Of a stretch of DNA of 64,000 nucleotides, positions 28,367 through 37,129 are shown piece after piece. The notes below the pieces were generated by a model that was not told where the DNA came from, made no database searches, and was given only the letters and a program-made list of their open reading frames with translations. Origin of the DNA: Dietzia sp. JS16-p6b (GTDB taxonomy: Bacteria > Actinomycetota > Actinomycetes > Mycobacteriales > Mycobacteriaceae); assembly GCF_003052165.1 (NCBI RefSeq), contig NZ_CP024869.1, positions 248,001 through 312,000 of the forward strand, given 5' to 3'. The stretch's first letter is position 1, and every line of letters starts with the position of its first letter. The translations under genes were made by a program, and so were the position numbers.

Positions 28367-28945
28367 TCACCGTCCGCGGCGCAGCAGCAGGACGGCCCCG
28401 CCGATCAGGAGGACCGCCAGTCCGGCGACGACCCACAGTGCCGGGTTGACGCCGGTCGTGGCCTCACCCGAGGTCTCGTCGGCGATCTGGTTCCCGGCGG
28501 GGTCGGCTTGGTCGTCGACCTCGCCCGCCGGGTCGCCGGCGGCACCCGCCGCGGATTGCACGGTGAACACGGACGAGCCGGTCACCACGTGCCCGTCCGC
28601 GGAGGTCACCCGGTAGCCGACGGTGTACGCGCCGTCCGGCAGGTCATCGACCTCCGCGGTGACGGTCTCGCCCTCCACGGAGGGCTCTCCCACGACCAGA
28701 TTGGTCCGGTCGTCGCCGGTGGTGACGGCGACCGAGGCGAACATCTGGTTGATCTCCTCGTTGAACGTCAGGGCCACCTGATCCGGAGAGGCGTCGAGCG
28801 TCGCCCCGTCCTCGGGCTCCACGGAGACGAGGACCGAGTGCGCCGCGGCGACCGGGACCAGGACGGTGGCGGGAACCGCCGCGCCACCGGCGATCACGGC
28901 GGCGGCGAGCACGCCTGAGGTCCACCGCGTCCGGACCCCGCTCAC
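28367..28945 (-). CDS. CopC-domain exported copper-binding-like protein
   Basis: A 192-residue protein with a signal peptide ending near VPVAAA, so the mature chain would start with His (HSVLVSVEPEDGATL), as in CopC proteins that bind copper through an N-terminal His. A CopC/YcnJ-type Ig-like fold follows, with VALTFNEEINQMF and VGYRVTSADGHVVTGSSVF. A C-terminal membrane helix (about residues 168-187) and LLRRGR end the protein. It may take part in copper homeostasis at the cell surface. The GTG start overlaps the stop of the upstream gene by 4 bases, so the two genes are coupled. Confidence 0.82.
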   Translation of the reverse strand: MSGVRTRWTSGVLAAAVIAGGAAVPATVLVPVAAAHSVLVSVEPEDGATLDASPDQVALTFNEEINQMFASVAVTTGDDRTNLVVGEPSVEGETVTAEVDDLPDGAYTVGYRVTSADGHVVTGSSVFTVQSAAGAAGDPAGEVDDQADPAGNQIADETSGEATTGVNPALWVVAGLAVLLIGGAVLLLRRGR

Positions 28946-29784
28946 GGTGTGACGCCGAGGCGGGCGAGGACGTCCTTGTTGACCCGGTCGAGTTCGCCGG
29001 AGATGGCGGAGTGCACCTCGCGTCGCTGGGCGGTCGGGGTGGTCTCGGCGGTCTCGACGGCCGTCCTCAGATCCTTGAGGCGGGACCGGGTGGAGGCGAG
29101 GAAGTCCTCGACCTGCCGATCGCCGCGGCGGTCCACCTCGAGCTGGTCGAGGGTCTGTTCCAGGCGGACGATGCGGGCACCGAGAGCGGCTCCCGGTCCG
29201 GTGGCGTCGATACCCGCCGCCCTGAGGTCCACGGCGCCGGCGGCGGACCTGTCGGTGGAACCCTGCGCGTTGGAGACGAGCTTGTAGACCATCGGGAGCA
29301 GCACCGGGGTGGCGACCTTGGCCAGGCTCAGCCACCGCTGCACGTCCTCCTTGCCGAGTTTGGTGCCCTCGAGCTTCTTCAACTCCATCTCCGCGAGTTG
29401 GTACTCGTGCTTCCGCCCCGCGGCCTCGATCTTCTCGGCCGCCTTCCGGTCCTTGGCCAGGAACTTGGCCTCCCGCTTGAGCGTGGCCCGTTCCTGCTTG
29501 GCGAGGGTCTTCTCCGCCTTGCGGTCCCTCCGGGACGCCTTCCGGGCCAGCGCGTCCTGCCGCTTGGCGCGCTTGGCCTCCCGCTTGGCCTTCCGGTCCG
29601 CGTTCCTGCCCGCCAGCTTGGCGCGCTTCTTCGCCTCGGCGAGCTCGACCCGATGCGCCTCCTTGGCCTTGTGTCGGGTCTCCTTGGCGGCGAGCTTGGC
29701 CTCGGTCATGGCGGTGGCCTTGAGCGCGGCGGCGTGGGCGCGGAGTTCGGCGCGCTTGTCGCGGTAGGTCGTCAGCTTGCCCAT
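28942..29784 (-). CDS. Lys/Ala-rich coiled-coil protein (DUF6474-like)
   Basis: A 280-residue protein. Residues 1-140 are extremely rich in Lys, Ala, Glu and Arg and should form a long charged helix. The C-terminal half has a conserved-looking segment (WLSLAKVATPVLLPMVYKLV) and another helix. It resembles DUF6474 proteins of mycolate actinobacteria, whose function is unknown. It could bind nucleic acid or the membrane surface. The start was placed at MGKLTTYRDK, with AGAAGG about ten bases upstream; an upstream ATG at 29814 is possible. It is the first gene of a two-gene operon with the CopC-like gene. Confidence 0.72.
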   Translation of the reverse strand: MGKLTTYRDKRAELRAHAAALKATAMTEAKLAAKETRHKAKEAHRVELAEAKKRAKLAGRNADRKAKREAKRAKRQDALARKASRRDRKAEKTLAKQERATLKREAKFLAKDRKAAEKIEAAGRKHEYQLAEMELKKLEGTKLGKEDVQRWLSLAKVATPVLLPMVYKLVSNAQGSTDRSAAGAVDLRAAGIDATGPGAALGARIVRLEQTLDQLEVDRRGDRQVEDFLASTRSRLKDLRTAVETAETTPTAQRREVHSAISGELDRVNKDVLARLGVTP

Positions 29785-29895
29785 GGGCGTCGATCCTTCT
29801 CTCGTCGCGAACATCAGGTCCCCAGCCTAGGCGAACGGGCGACCGGTGAGCACCGGACCGGTGTCCGTGCGCGGAGTGGGCCATGATGGACGTCG

Positions 29896-31575
29896 ATGGA
29901 TGGTGCGCGGAACGGATCGAGCGGGGGCCCCGGCGGTGCGGTGGCGGGACCTGCCTCGGGGTCCAGGTGTCTGCACCGCGTGGCTCGTGAGCGGGACGCC
30001 GGTCCCGCCTGGTGGCGGACGGCCCCGCTCGACGAGGGTGTGCGCCTGCGGGCGATGGCGGCCGCAGATCGCCGCGCCGGACTGCGCGAGCGGGCGCTGC
30101 GGAGCGCACGTCCCGACGCGCTGGTGGTGGACGTGGTGGGGGACCACTGGACGGATCTGCCGGGAGACGTCCCGGGTGACGACGACGAGGCGGTCACCCG
30201 CCAGGCTCTGGCGGACGGGGCGGCGCTGGTGTGGGGTGCCGCCCTGCCCGCCGACCGCGGCACGGGGAGGGCCGGCCTGCGCTGCACGCTCGCGGCGGTG
30301 CCGGACGGAGGTTACGTCCCCGTTCTGGTGGTGAACCACAAGGTCGTGGACCCGCGGCGGAGCCGACGGTCGTCGGGGGCGGTGGTGACCCGCCTGCTCG
30401 ACTGGGACCCGGCTCCTGATCCGACGCTCCGACTCCGCCGCCACCCGGCGGACCTCGACCGCCTCGTCCACGCGTGGCGCCTCCTCGAGGCGCTGGGGTA
30501 CGCGGCATCGCACCCGGTCGGGGCCGTGTTGGGACTGGGCTCCGCGCGCGCGGTGGTCCACGAGCTCGACCCGGTCCTGGCCGCGGCCGACCGCAACCAC
30601 GCAACGCGGCTGGCGGTCCTCCGGGGTGAACTCGACACGGTGCCGAGCCGGGTCGGGGAGTGCCGCACCTGCCCGTGGTGGGAGGGCTGGGACGACCGGG
30701 GCACGTCCGTGACGGGGTGCCGTGACCGGTTGGTTCTCGCCGACGACGTGAGCCTGGTGGTGGGCGGAGGGCAGGTCGGAGCGGTCCGCGCGGCCGGCGT
30801 CCACACGGTGGCGGAGCTCGCCGAGGCCGGGTCGGAGCGTCCGCCGGACTGGAACGGCGAACCGTTCTCCGATGCGGTCCTGCGGGCCCGTGCGCACCGG
30901 GACGGCGAGGTCGTCGTCCCCAAGGTGGCCCGACCGACCATCCCGCGCGCGGACATCGAGGTGGACGTGGATCTCGAGAGCCACCTGGACGACGGCGCCT
31001 ACCTGTGGGGGACCCTGCTCACCCTGCGGGACGGGCGCCGCCTCGAGGCCGAGGGATACCGTCCTTTCGCGACCTGGGCCCGGCTGCCGGACCCGGACGA
31101 GGGGCGCTCGTTCGCGGAATTCTGGCGGTGGCTCACCGGCATCCGGGACAGGGCCGAGGGGCAGGGGCGCACGTTCCGCGCCTACTGCTACTCCAAGTCC
31201 GCCGAGAACGGCTGGATGCTCTCGACCGCCACCCGGTTCGGGCCGGAGGGCACGCTGGCCGAGGTCAGGGGCGTGCCCTCGGTGACCGAGGTACGCGGGT
31301 TTCTCTCCTCGTCCCAGTGGGTCGACGTCCACGAGGCGGTGGCCACGCAGTTCGTCTCCACCTCCGGTCTCGGACTCAAGGTGGTGGCGCCGGTCGCCGG
31401 GTTCCGTTGGCGCGACCCGGACGCCGGGGGAGAGGCGTCGATCGGGTGGTATCGGGACGCGCAGGCCTCGCGGGGGGTCGAGCGGGACTCGGGCAGGGAG
31501 CGCATCCTGGCCTACAACGAGGACGACGTCCGGGCGACGAGGGCTGTGCGGGAGTGGATTTCGCAGCAATTCTAA
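29896..31575 (+). CDS. TM0106-type RecB-like nuclease with RNase H-like domain
   Basis: A 559-residue protein resembling the TM0106 family. The N-terminal half is a divergent RecB-like nuclease domain with a late Cys-rich element (ECRTCPWWEGW near residue 255). The C-terminal half is an RNase H-like domain from about residue 350, with acidic residues in DIEVDVDLESH and a closing ILAYNEDDVRATRAVREW, the typical last Asp motif of that fold. It probably acts on DNA or RNA ends in repair; the role is unproven. The start is the ATG giving MDGARNG. Confidence 0.85.
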   Translation: MDGARNGSSGGPGGAVAGPASGSRCLHRVARERDAGPAWWRTAPLDEGVRLRAMAAADRRAGLRERALRSARPDALVVDVVGDHWTDLPGDVPGDDDEAVTRQALADGAALVWGAALPADRGTGRAGLRCTLAAVPDGGYVPVLVVNHKVVDPRRSRRSSGAVVTRLLDWDPAPDPTLRLRRHPADLDRLVHAWRLLEALGYAASHPVGAVLGLGSARAVVHELDPVLAAADRNHATRLAVLRGELDTVPSRVGECRTCPWWEGWDDRGTSVTGCRDRLVLADDVSLVVGGGQVGAVRAAGVHTVAELAEAGSERPPDWNGEPFSDAVLRARAHRDGEVVVPKVARPTIPRADIEVDVDLESHLDDGAYLWGTLLTLRDGRRLEAEGYRPFATWARLPDPDEGRSFAEFWRWLTGIRDRAEGQGRTFRAYCYSKSAENGWMLSTATRFGPEGTLAEVRGVPSVTEVRGFLSSSQWVDVHEAVATQFVSTSGLGLKVVAPVAGFRWRDPDAGGEASIGWYRDAQASRGVERDSGRERILAYNEDDVRATRAVREWISQQF

Positions 31576-31600
31576 TCGAGTTCTCACTGAGAGAGAGCTG

Positions 31601-31628
31601 TTGCTTTGCTTAATGTCGGGGATAGGGT
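31601..31628 (+). promoter_or_regulatory. Likely promoter of a GSL-family gene
   Basis: TTGCTT at 31601-31606 and TAGGGT at 31623-31628 are separated by 16 bases. This would start an mRNA with a leader of about 115 nt before the exported protein gene at 31752. Confidence 0.4.
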
Positions 31629-31751
31629 GAGAAAGAAGGGACGAAGTTAACGACGCTTCTCGGCGTCGCCGACCGTTCCCGTAAGCCCGCCCTCACGGGG
31701 TGTCCCGTCGCGAACCCACGCGGATGCCGCGCCATACAAGGAGACGAACCC

Positions 31752-32471
31752 ATGACGTTCTCGATCCGTAGGGCCGCTGCCGTCGCAGCCGCCTCCGCAC
31801 TCGCCCTTTCCGCGGCCACAGGTGTCGCCGCCGCCCAGGAGGGCACCGGGAGTCTGTCCGCCGACAGCCTCGGGGCCGACAGCCTGGGCGCCCTCGGCAG
31901 CGAGGGCATCACCGATTCGGTGGGCGAGGGGTCGCTGCCGCAGGACCTCGGCTCCCTCATCCTCGAGGCCAACGCCACCGGGGAGGGTTCTATCGACACC
32001 TCGGGCTCGGCGATCTTCGGTGAGCCGTCCACCGGTTCGCTGGCACCCCTCGCCGGCTCGGTCATCGACGCGGCCGGGTCCATCACCCTCTCGAACCCGG
32101 CCCCCGGGACCGGTTCCGTCGACGTGAGTGGATCCCTCCTGGACGAGTCGCTGCTGGGTTCGGTCGAGCCGGCGGCCGCGCTGGCCGTCGGCTCCCTCGG
32201 GCTCGGCGACGGTGCCACCCTGGTGCTCGGATCCGACGCCGGCTCCCTGCCGGGCGCGGGCTCGCTCGGTCCGCTGGTGCTCGTGGGCGGGTCGGCGGCC
32301 CTGGGCGCGGGCATCTACTTCGCCCCGCAGATCCACCAGGCGCTGACCGACGCCGGGATCGCGCTCCCGCCGCTGCCCCCGCTGCCCTGGGCCCCGGCGG
32401 CGCCCGAGCAGGCCGCCCCGGCACCCGCTCCCCAGGCTCCGGGCCCGGATACCCCGAACGGTCGCGGCTGA
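31752..32471 (+). CDS. Exported Gly-Ser-Leu protein with C-terminal TPNGRG module (GSL family, member E)
   Basis: A 239-residue protein. The signal peptide (residues 1-29) ends near VAAAQ, and the mature chain starts EGTGSLSADSLGADSLG. The body has irregular GSL triplets. Near residues 170-200 is a hydrophobic stretch (LVLVGGSAALGAGIYF), then a Pro-rich ALPPLPPLPW region. The protein ends in GPDTPNGRG. That order of hydrophobic segment, LPPLP and TPNGRG also occurs in the large repeat protein at 10414, so the two share a C-terminal module. AAGGAGA precedes the ATG by 8 bases. No enzyme motif; function unknown. Confidence 0.75.
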   Translation: MTFSIRRAAAVAAASALALSAATGVAAAQEGTGSLSADSLGADSLGALGSEGITDSVGEGSLPQDLGSLILEANATGEGSIDTSGSAIFGEPSTGSLAPLAGSVIDAAGSITLSNPAPGTGSVDVSGSLLDESLLGSVEPAAALAVGSLGLGDGATLVLGSDAGSLPGAGSLGPLVLVGGSAALGAGIYFAPQIHQALTDAGIALPPLPPLPWAPAAPEQAAPAPAPQAPGPDTPNGRG

Positions 32472-32508
32472 CGGATCGGCTCCGACGCGCGACGTCCACA
32501 GAACGGCG

Positions 32509-32544
32509 CTGAGGCCCGCTTCCTGACCAGGGGGCGGGCCTCAG
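32509..32544. terminator. Bidirectional hairpin terminator
   Basis: An 11-bp inverted repeat pairs 32509-32519 with 32534-32544 around a 14-nt loop. It lies between the convergent GSL gene and the SDR gene and can serve both. Confidence 0.65.
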
Positions 32545-32582
32545 TCGTCGATTCCACGGTCAGATCACCGCGGAGCCCCGGA

Positions 32583-33350
32583 TCAGCGCGGCGCCATGCG
32601 CAGCGCGCCGTCCATGCGGAAGCTCTCGCCGTTGAGGTAGTCCTGCTCGACGATCGCGTTCGCCAGCTGGGCGTAGTCCGACGGGCGCCCGAGACGCGAG
32701 GGGAACGGGATCGAGGCCTCGAGGGTCTTCTGGAACTCCTCGGTCAGGCCCCGCAGCATCGGGGTCTCGATCGTGCCCGGGGCGATGGTGTTGACGCGGA
32801 TACCGAACTGGGCGAGGTCGCGGGCCGCACAGATGCCCATCGAGTACACGCCGCCCTTGGACGCGGCGTAGGCGATCTGGCCCACCTGGCCCTCGTAAGC
32901 GGCCACGGAGGCGGTGTTGATGATCACGCCGCGCTGGCCGTCGGAGTCGACCGTGTCCTGGGTGGACATCGCCTCGGCGGCGAGACGCAGCACGTTGAAC
33001 GTGCCGACCAGGTTCACCGAGATGCAGGTCTGGAACAGGTCCAGGGGGTGCACGCCCTTCTTGGACACGATGCGGGCGGCCGGGGCGATGCCCGCGCAGT
33101 TGACCACCACGCGCAGAGGGGCGGCCTCGGTGGCCTTGGCGATGGCGGCCTTGACGTCGTCCTCGCTGGTGACATCGGCGGCGAGGAGCGTGATCCCCTC
33201 ATCGATGCCCTGCTCGACGGCCTTGTCGATGGACTGCTGCAGGTCGAGGCCGAAGACGATCGCCCCCTTCTCGGCGAACGAACGAGCGGTGGCGTTGCCC
33301 AGACCGGAGGCGGCGCCGGTGACGATGACGGAAGCACCCTTGATGTCCAC
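32583..33350 (-). CDS. 3-hydroxyacyl-CoA dehydrogenase-type SDR
   Basis: A 255-residue SDR resembling the type II 3-hydroxyacyl-CoA dehydrogenases (HSD17B10-like). It has TGAASGLGNAT near residue 12, NCAGIAPAAR near residue 88, and Ser/Tyr/Lys in INTASVAAYEGQVGQIAYAASKGG near residues 145-168. The C-terminal NGESFRMDGALRM is typical. It probably oxidises short 3-hydroxyacyl-CoA during beta-oxidation. The start ATG is preceded by GAAAGGA. The gene lies next to the ceramidase, so both may take part in lipid use, but they are not coupled. Confidence 0.88.
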   Translation of the reverse strand: MDIKGASVIVTGAASGLGNATARSFAEKGAIVFGLDLQQSIDKAVEQGIDEGITLLAADVTSEDDVKAAIAKATEAAPLRVVVNCAGIAPAARIVSKKGVHPLDLFQTCISVNLVGTFNVLRLAAEAMSTQDTVDSDGQRGVIINTASVAAYEGQVGQIAYAASKGGVYSMGICAARDLAQFGIRVNTIAPGTIETPMLRGLTEEFQKTLEASIPFPSRLGRPSDYAQLANAIVEQDYLNGESFRMDGALRMAPR

Positions 33351-33427
33351 GGGCGATGTCCTTTCTCTCTAGGAGGCGAGCACTAGGAGGTGCAAGCACT
33401 TACCGGCCCAGTGTTCCAGAACCGTGT

Positions 33428-35490
33428 TCAGCGCACGTCGAAGGCCGGGCTCTCCCCCCGCACGGGGAACAGTCGACCGTCGAGGCCGCGGCCCGAGGCG
33501 GTGTACACCACCCGGTACTCACCGGCCGGGGTGCCCGGCGGGATGTCCCAGGTGATGAGGGCGTTGGTCACCGTGAACAGCCCCTCGAACACGATCATGG
33601 TGGACCAGTCGCCGTCGTCGTGGACCCGGATCCACCGACCGCCGTCCCGGCGCTCCACGGCGAGGTAGGTCTCACCCCGTCGAAGGTCGGAGTTGGGGTT
33701 CGTACCGCAGAACCGCACCGTGACCCGCTGACCCGTCCGATAGTCGGGCAGGGGAGGGTCCAGCACGTCCCCGAAGTTCCGCAGCGGCGCCGGGGTGTCG
33801 ACGAGCGGGTTGCCCAGCGGGGAGACGGGGATCTGTCCGGTGAGGTCCCGCTCGGGGGTTCCCGGGTCCAGCGGCGCCCCGGCCCGCATCGACCGAGCGA
33901 GGTCGGCGGCGATCTGCTGGATGGCGGGCAGTGTCCACGGTCCGAAGGCGGTGGCGCCGCCCTCGTAGTTCTGGGCCGAGTACTCCTCCGGGGTCGTGAC
34001 GTAGTGCCCGTAGGCGTTGGAGTACCCCTGCACGGTGACGTGGTCCTCGGGGACGGCGAGCTCGGCGGCCAGTGTCCGACGCAGGCGTAGGCCAGCCACG
34101 ACGGTCGGCTCGAAACCCAGGCTGAACAGGTAGTGCCCACCCAGTCGGACGAGGTGGAACGGATAGACGCGCTGGATGGCGTGCGGCACCAGGACCACGG
34201 GCAGGAGTATGTCCTTCGCGCCGTGCGCCTCTCGTAACCAGGCGGGGATCACGACCTCGGAGATGGCTCTGACCGCGGGGTTCCCACCCCGGTCCCCTTC
34301 GGTGAAGGGCAGTTCCTCGGCGCCCCCTCCGTCCTCCTGGCTGCCCGCGGCGAACGCCGCGCCGAGCGCTGCGACGGCGGTTCGGTGGGTGCGGCCGTCG
34401 CCGGTGAACTCCGGCCGCACCTCGACCATCGACATGTCGACCCAGCGGTGACGGACGTCGATGCCACCCCCGAGCGGGCGGACGTCCCGGCCCACCTGGT
34501 CGCGTGCGGCGGCGAACTGTCGTTCGCCGTTGATACGGGTGTTGAGCCACTCGTCCGGAGTCGGCCCCCGCCCGGGCTGGAGGTCGAGGTTGGGACTCAC
34601 GTCGCCGGGGTTCGTCTGGGCGAACGCGGTCACCAGGGCCGGGGTTCCGCCGGCCAGATAGTCCTGGCCCGCGGCCTCGCGCTCCCAGAACCAGGCTGCG
34701 TATCCCTTGTTGTCCGACGAGGAGAGCCTGTTGGACGTGGTCATGGAGGTCGCGTGCGAGGCGAACCAGTTGATCACCCCGACCAGGTTCCCGCCCCGGG
34801 TGACCTGCAGGGACTGCGACCGGGGGTCGATTCCGGTGGGGAAGTGGGCACGCTCCTCGGCGGGGTCCCGGTCGAACGACCCGCGGGAGCGGTTGACGCC
34901 GGCGTCGTGCAAGTGGCCCGTCGTGACCCCGACGTCCGACGGCGCGAGGTCGTGATGCGCCATGCGGACCGCGTCGACGATCCCGGCGCAGTTGGCGTCG
35001 AAGGTGACGGGCCGGAAGCCGAGCATCGAGAGGTCGACCATGGGGTGACCGGACGTCCCGCCGGGGGCGGAATGGGTGTGCGTGGCCGTGATGACCACAT
35101 TTCCCTCGTGGTAGGCGTCGCCGAACTCGGCGGCGAGGCGTCGGAGGACCTCCTGCTGGATGGACTGGAAGACCAGCCCGATCTCGGCGGTGACGTGGAG
35201 GAACCTGGGTGACGACGGGGAGTCGGCGAAGACGAACGCCCGGGCCCGCTGACGCAGGTGAAGCCCCACGGAGTGCTGCTCGGTGTCGGCGTAGCCGTTC
35301 ATCCCCGCCCCCAGGGACTCCCCGGTCATGTCGCCGATGCCCCGGCCCACGTACATCCGGGTGGACTGCGCGGAGGCGACCGCGGGGAGGACGGAGCGCA
35401 AGGCGGTGACCCCCCGAGGGCTGCCGCCGCGCCGAGGACGGTGCGGCGCCCGACGCCGTGGCGCGTGGTGACGTGGTGTGACATCGACAT
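33428..35490 (-). CDS. Neutral ceramidase with a one-base frameshift in its Tat leader
   Basis: The main frame (33428-35401) encodes a mature neutral/alkaline ceramidase of about 657 residues. It carries GIGDMTGE, ATHTHSAPGGTSGHP near residue 105 (Zn-binding His and catalytic Ser region), NWFASHATSM and VQGYSNAYGHYVTTPEEY. The enzyme hydrolyses ceramide to sphingosine and fatty acid. It has no ATG in its own frame and would need the TTG at 35401. A twin-arginine leader (MSMSHHVTTRHGVGRRTVLG) starts at 35490 in another frame. Adding one G to the six-G run at 35410-35415 would join the two as ALGGVTALRSVLPAVASAQ. This looks like a one-base deletion or a homopolymer sequencing error. Confidence 0.8.
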
Positions 35491-35591
35491 CGGGCTCCCG
35501 GGTCCGCGGTGCAGGTGACGTCGGTCACCTCTGGTGCAGTCAGGCTACCCAACTGGACACTTGACCGGAAACCCGGTCGGGATGAACGGGA

Positions 35592-35622
35592 ACGGGCCCC
35601 CGCGCCCTGCGCGGAGGCCCGT
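35592..35622 (-). terminator. sodA terminator hairpin
   Basis: A 14-bp stem with one mismatch pairs 35592-35605 with 35609-35622 around a 3-nt loop. It lies 16 bases past the sodA stop codon. Confidence 0.65.
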
Positions 35623-35638
35623 CACTCGGGTCGTGTGG

Positions 35639-36241
35639 TCAGCTCTTGGCGGCGGCGTAGCGCTCCGCGACGTCCGCCCAGTTCACGACGTTCCACCAGG
35701 CCTTGACGTAGTCCGGCTTGACGTTCTTGTACTGGAGGTAGAAGGCGTGCTCCCACATGTCCAGCATGAGCAGCGGGGTCATGTTGATCGAGATGTTGCC
35801 CTGCTGGTCGGTCAGCTGCTGGATGATCAGGCGCTGGCCGATGTGGTCCCATCCCAGGACCGCCCAGCCGGAACCCTGCAGGGTGGTGGCGGCGGCGTTG
35901 AAGTGGGCCTGGAACTTGTCGAAGGACCCGAACTCGGCGTCGATGGCGGAGGCCAGCTCGCCCTCGGGCTTGTCGCCACCGTCGGGCGACATGTTCTGCC
36001 AGAACACCGAGTGGTTGGTGTGGCCGCCGAGATGGAAGGCGAGATTCTTGCTGAGCAGCGGGGCCTTGGTGGAGATGGTGCCGTCCTCGCGCGCCGCGGC
36101 CAACTGCTCGAGCGCGTCGTTGGCGCCCTTGACGTAGGTGGCGTGGTGCTTGGAGTGGTGGAGCTCCATGATCTCGGCGGAGATGTGCGGCTCCAGCGCG
36201 CCGTAGTCATAGGCGAGGTCGGGAAGAACGTACTCGGCCAT
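35639..36241 (-). CDS. sodA: Superoxide dismutase (Fe/Mn type)
   Basis: A 200-residue Fe/Mn superoxide dismutase, converting superoxide to peroxide and oxygen. Metal ligands sit in [12 protein letters not shown] near residue 26, [12 protein letters not shown] near residue 73, and [13 protein letters not shown] near residue 160. The sequence [12 protein letters not shown] resembles M. tuberculosis SodA, which is an iron enzyme. There is no signal peptide. The start ATG gives [14 protein letters not shown], the family's normal N-terminus. The gene is monocistronic with its own terminator. Confidence 0.97.
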   Translation of the reverse strand: MAEYVLPDLAYDYGALEPHISAEIMELHHSKHHATYVKGANDALEQLAAAREDGTISTKAPLLSKNLAFHLGGHTNHSVFWQNMSPDGGDKPEGELASAIDAEFGSFDKFQAHFNAAATTLQGSGWAVLGWDHIGQRLIIQQLTDQQGNISINMTPLLMLDMWEHAFYLQYKNVKPDYVKAWWNVVNWADVAERYAAAKS

Positions 36242-36389
36242 AGCGGTGAGTCCTCTCAGTTGGGTGACGGGCCGCGCCTGGGTCCGGCCCATGGTGCCCG
36301 TCACGACGTCCGGTTCCCACCATAGTGATCGCGCACCGGTGGTGTCGCCCACCAGCGGAGCTGTCGGGCGATCGCCCGCCCTGCCTGCC

Positions 36390-36890
36390 ATGATCGAGGG
36401 CGTGGATCATCAAGATTCGACCTCTCTCCGCGTCATCTCCGTCTCCGCGGTGGTGGTGAGGCGTCCGGACGGGTCGGTGGTGACCGTGCGCAAGAAGGGC
36501 ACGGACCGATTCATGCTCCCCGGGGGGAAGTGGGAGCCGGGTGAGGCCCCGCTGGACTGCGCGGTCCGCGAGCTCGACGAGGAACTGGGCGTGCCTCTCG
36601 CTCCGGAACGGCTGACCCCGCTCGGACGCTTCGACACCGCGGCGGCGAACGAGCCCGGGTTCAGATTGGTCTCCGAGGTGTTCACCGTGGAGACCGACCT
36701 GCCTGTGGAGCCCCGGGCGGAGATCGCCGAGGCGCGCTGGCTGACGCCGACGGAGCTGCGGACCGTGGCGGTTCTCCGAGAGGATGAGTGTGCACCATGG
36801 GCCCCGCTCCTGGTCAGGGTGGTGCGTGAAGGGTTGTGGTGGGGCCGCGGCTCAGAGAGCGACGATCGCGACGAGCGCGAGGAGCAGTAG
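36390..36890 (+). CDS. NUDIX hydrolase
   Basis: A 166-residue NUDIX protein. The box reads [10 protein letters not shown] near residue 47, continuing into RELDEELGV, matching G-x5-E-x7-R-E-x2-E-E-x-G. It hydrolyses nucleoside diphosphates linked to another group; the substrate is unknown. An in-frame GTG at 36402 is an alternative start. The C-terminus overlaps the opposite-strand small membrane protein by 39 bases. Confidence 0.88.
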   Translation: MIEGVDHQDSTSLRVISVSAVVVRRPDGSVVTVRKKGTDRFMLPGGKWEPGEAPLDCAVRELDEELGVPLAPERLTPLGRFDTAAANEPGFRLVSEVFTVETDLPVEPRAEIAEARWLTPTELRTVAVLREDECAPWAPLLVRVVREGLWWGRGSESDDRDEREEQ

Positions 36891-37025
36891 CGCGGCGGTC
36901 ACCACCGTCACGGCGATGTTCCGGTGACTGACGTGGTCACTGGACCCCGACCCCTCGAAGGGCTGGGAGGAACCACGGTCGAGGATGTCGCGCAGCTGCT
37001 GTGCGGCGGGCTTTGAAGCGGTCAC
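36852..37025 (-). CDS. Small single-helix membrane protein
   Basis: A predicted 57-residue protein, MTASKPAAQQLRDILDRG at the start, with a C-terminal helix [20 protein letters not shown] and no residues beyond it except AL. It would be a tail-anchored inner-membrane peptide. A GGGAG lies 6 bases before the GTG start, which supports translation. It overlaps the NUDIX gene end by 39 bases on the other strand. Function unknown; it could be a shadow frame, but the clean helix and ribosome site argue against that. Confidence 0.5.
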   Translation of the reverse strand: MTASKPAAQQLRDILDRGSSQPFEGSGSSDHVSHRNIAVTVVTAALLLLALVAIVAL

Positions 37026-37129
37026 GTCGAGCTCCCCACTGGTCGATCCTCCGCCCACCCTAGCGCGGACTATGGTATTCGTCACATCACGTCCGGATCA
37101 CATCTCTCCCCCGGGGTTACCCTGGCTGC

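Noticed and set aside
28367-30109. A 580-residue frame joining a Gly/Arg-rich run to the CopC-like protein
   Set aside because: The N-terminal part is the out-of-frame reading of the DUF6474-like gene. The GTG at 28945 overlaps that gene's stop in the normal 4-base way and begins a proper signal peptide.
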